DNA of 64,000 nucleotides from Kitasatospora fiedleri (lineage in GTDB: Bacteria; Actinomycetota; Actinomycetes; Streptomycetales; Streptomycetaceae): NCBI RefSeq assembly GCF_948472415.1, contig NZ_OX419519.1:6229001-6293000 (forward strand). Direction: 5' to 3'. Under the pieces are notes generated by a model. The model saw only the letters and a list, made by a program, of their open reading frames with translations, made no database searches and was not told the DNA's origin. Of the stretch, positions 61,727-64,000 are shown in pieces. How positions within the stretch are numbered: position 1 is the first letter of the stretch; each line of letters starts with the position of its first letter. Position numbers and translations under genes: made by a program.

Positions 61727-64000
61727 TGCTCGACACCACCGACGCCGTCCGCGCCGCCCTGCGCGCCAACGACGAGCTGCCGCACGGCCGGCCGCGCACC
61801 GTCACCGCCGAGGAACTCGTCGACGCCGCCGAGCAGTTCGACGACCCGCAGCTGCTCGCCTTCGCCCTGCTGGAACTCACCGAGGCGTACGAGTACGACG
61901 CCGAGCAGCGCAAACTGCCCGTGGTGTTCGCCCGGATCGCCCAGCTCCGCAAGGAGCACCCCGACAGCTTCGGCGACTGGGAGAACCACGCCACCGACTG
62001 GCGCTACAAGTGGGTCGCCGCCGCCCTGCTGAGCGTCCCCGACGTCCCGCTGGAGGCGGTCCGCCGCTGGCACGGCGAACTGCGCGCCCACTACCTCGCC
62101 CGGGGCCACGACCTCCAGCCCTACTACGCCCGGCAGTACCGGCTGGCCGCCCACACCGGCCAGGGCGTCCAGGACGCCTTCGAACTCTGGGCCGGCCGCT
62201 GGCGCTCCCGCTACAGCGACTGCCACGCCTGCGAACTGCGCGAGCAGGCAGGGCACTTCGTCGCCCTCGGCGAGGACGAGCGGGCCCTGGAGATCTGGCA
62301 GCCGGTGTTCTCCGGCGAGCGCTCCTGCTCCGAGGAGCCGCACGTCAGCCGGGCCCTCGCCCTGCTGCCGCTGCTGCGCACCGGCCGCCTCGACCAGGCC
62401 CGCTCCGCGCACCTGACCGGCTACCGCTGGGCCCGCGGCCGCTCCGCCGCCGCCGAACCGATCGGCCTGCACCTGGAGTTCTGCGCACTCACCCGCAACG
62501 AGCCGCGCGGCCTGGAGATCCTGGCCGAGAACCGCGACCTGTTCGACCGGCACGGCGACCCGCTCTCCCGGCTGCACTTCCTCACCGGCGCCCAACTCCT
62601 GCTGTCCCGGCTGGTCGAGGACGGCCACGGCGACGTCCCGGTGGCCGGCCCGCCCGGCGCGCACCGCACCGCCGCCGCCCTGCACGCCGAACTGCGCACC
62701 GAGGGCGACGCGCTGGCCGCCCGCTACGACGCCCGCAACGGCACCGACGCGGTCGGCGCGGCCCGCCGCGCCCGGCTGGCCCGCACCCCGCTGTTCGCCG
62801 AGCCGATGCCGCTCGGCCTGCGCGCCACCGGCCCCGCGCCCGCCGCCCCGCGACCCGCCCCGGCCGCCGCCGACCGGGCCACCGCCGCCGACCGGGCCGA
62901 CACCGCCCCGGCCGCCGACGCCACCCGGACGGGCCCGCCGACCTGGCCGAACTCGTCGCCAAAGCACGCGAGTTGAGCGTCACCAACCATCCCGACGCGA
63001 TCCTGCACTGGAACCGGATCGGTACCCTGATCGAGGCCCCCGACCACCGGCACCCCGAGGACGCCGAGCGCTCCGGCCTCGGCTCGCTCGCCCAGCTCCG
63101 GGCCGAACTCGCCCTGGAACGCGCCTTCGAGGAGCGCACCTCCGACGAGGAGGCCGCCGCCCTGTACGCCGGCGCCGCCGAACTGTTCGAGCAGGCCGGG
63201 CTGACCGCCCGCGCCCTCGGCTGCCGGGCCCGGCTGGCCGGCCCCACCGACGACCGCCCGGGCGACCTCGCGGTGATCCGCGAACTGCGCGGAAAGATCG
63301 CCGAGTTGGCCGAGGACGACGCCCCGTTCGGCGGGCGCGAACTGGTCGCCGTGCTGCAACTCCAGGCCAACACCGAACTGCGGGCGGTCTTCGAGGCCGC
63401 CGCCCAGGCGGGCGGCCCGGACGGACCCGGACCGGACCCGGCCGCCCTCGCCGAGGCCGAGGCCACCCTCGACCTGCTGTACGCCGAGGCGGCCCGGCAC
63501 GGCTTCCCGCACCGCCAGGCCAACGCCCGCCTGCTCGGCGCCCGGGCCCGCTTCCTGGCCGGCCGCCACCAGGAGGGGGGCGACGCCTTCGCCGAGGCCG
63601 ACCGGCTGATCACCGAGGCCGAGCAGCTGGTCGAACGGGCCGGCGCCCCCTGGCGGCTCACCCAGGTGCACGGCCAGCGCGGCGAACTCGCCCTGTACAC
63701 CGGCGACCTGGTGACCGCCGAACGCTTCCTGCGCAAGGCCGCCGACAGCGCCGCCCGGTACGGCGACCGCTCCTCCAGCGTCGCCCGGGTGCACGACGGT
63801 CTCGGCCGCGCCTACCTCGGCCTGGACCGCCCCGCCGAGGCGGCCCGCGCGTTCACCGAGTCCGCCGCCCGCTACGACCGCAACGGCGACGCCGCCGAGG
63901 CCGTCTCCGCGCGCATCATGCTGGGCCAGGTCCTGTGCTGCTCCGGCCGCGCCGACGACGGCGTCGCCGTCCTCGAATCCGTGCTGCTGGAACCGGCGTT
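61726..64000 (+). CDS. TPR-repeat protein coupled to HSP90-family gene (partial, one frame break)
   Basis: ATG 61726 shares one base with the HSP90 stop; the gene runs off the window end. The N-terminal ~380 residues are helical repeats (EELVDAAEQFDDPQLLAFALLEL, REQAGHFVALGEDERALEIWQ, HLEFCALTRNEPRGLEILAEN). An Ala/Pro/Asp linker follows, in which the frame breaks near 62930-62940. The other frame continues with ADLAELVAKARELSVTNHPD, LYAGAAELFEQAGLTARALG, GELALYTGDLVTAERFLRKA and VARVHDGLGRAYLGLDRP, clear TPR pairs, up to 64000. Coupled translation indicates direct cooperation with the HSP90-like ATPase. Confidence 0.85.

Overview
The window is very GC-rich, with GTG/TTG starts and stop-start overlaps, and it carries an AfsR/SARP-type regulator, WXG100-like proteins, a free-standing NRPS-type adenylation domain and a nitrate reductase-flavoprotein fusion. 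This points to a Streptomyces/Kitasatospora-type actinomycete chromosome. No tRNA, rRNA, CRISPR array, transposase or integrase was seen.

Region 1 (1-34140) is the striking part. Two paralogous four-gene operons (1-20418 and 23820-34140) lie in tandem around one AfsR-type regulator (20584-23499). Each encodes, in order: (i) a small helical protein with a Pro-rich tail ending near GYHDPxAPxLDYN; (ii) a helical-head, Gly-rich protein ending REEGGYQVPSPFLRAAL; (iii) a WXG100-like protein with a YxxxD type VII signal; (iv) a giant effector with a CpnT-N/WXG100-like head. Effector A (about 5440 aa) holds two papain-like deamidase modules, a candidate CNF-like deamidase, an OTU-like cysteine peptidase and about 1,500 residues of beta-rich repeats. 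Effector B (about 2290 aa) holds an HExxH metallopeptidase, a papain-like deamidase and two TIKI/EreA-like domains. Basic KRGRED/KRRR clusters precede the deamidases, and PPSY motifs occur in effector B. No immunity gene or secretion machinery is visible here. The working model is a type VII-like effector island, possibly directed at eukaryotic cells.

Region 2 (34275-39860) is metabolic: a PaaI-type thioesterase, an assimilatory nitrate reductase fused to a flavodoxin/FNR reductase behind a GlnR-like site, and a ferritin-like di-iron protein.

Region 3 (39887-52456, minus strand) is a compact biosynthetic cluster. Transcription runs adenylation domain, carrier protein, amine oxidase, adenylate-forming ligase, lysine 2,3-aminomutase-like radical SAM enzyme, ATP-grasp ligase, PaaK-like ligase, MFS exporter, SDR, second PaaK-like ligase. 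Most junctions overlap by 1-4 nt. I do not recognise the product; a beta-amino-acid-containing peptide or amide is the best guess.

Region 4 (53001-64000) has membrane proteins, a Nudix hydrolase, a lipoprotein, a TetR remnant, an FAD oxidoreductase, and an HSP90-family ATPase flanked by TPR-like genes; the last runs off the end.

At least twelve single-base frame breaks interrupt otherwise well-conserved genes, most of them in or beside short G or C runs. I treat them as probable sequencing or assembly indels and give each such gene one span. Domain calls come from motif recognition only, not database searches.
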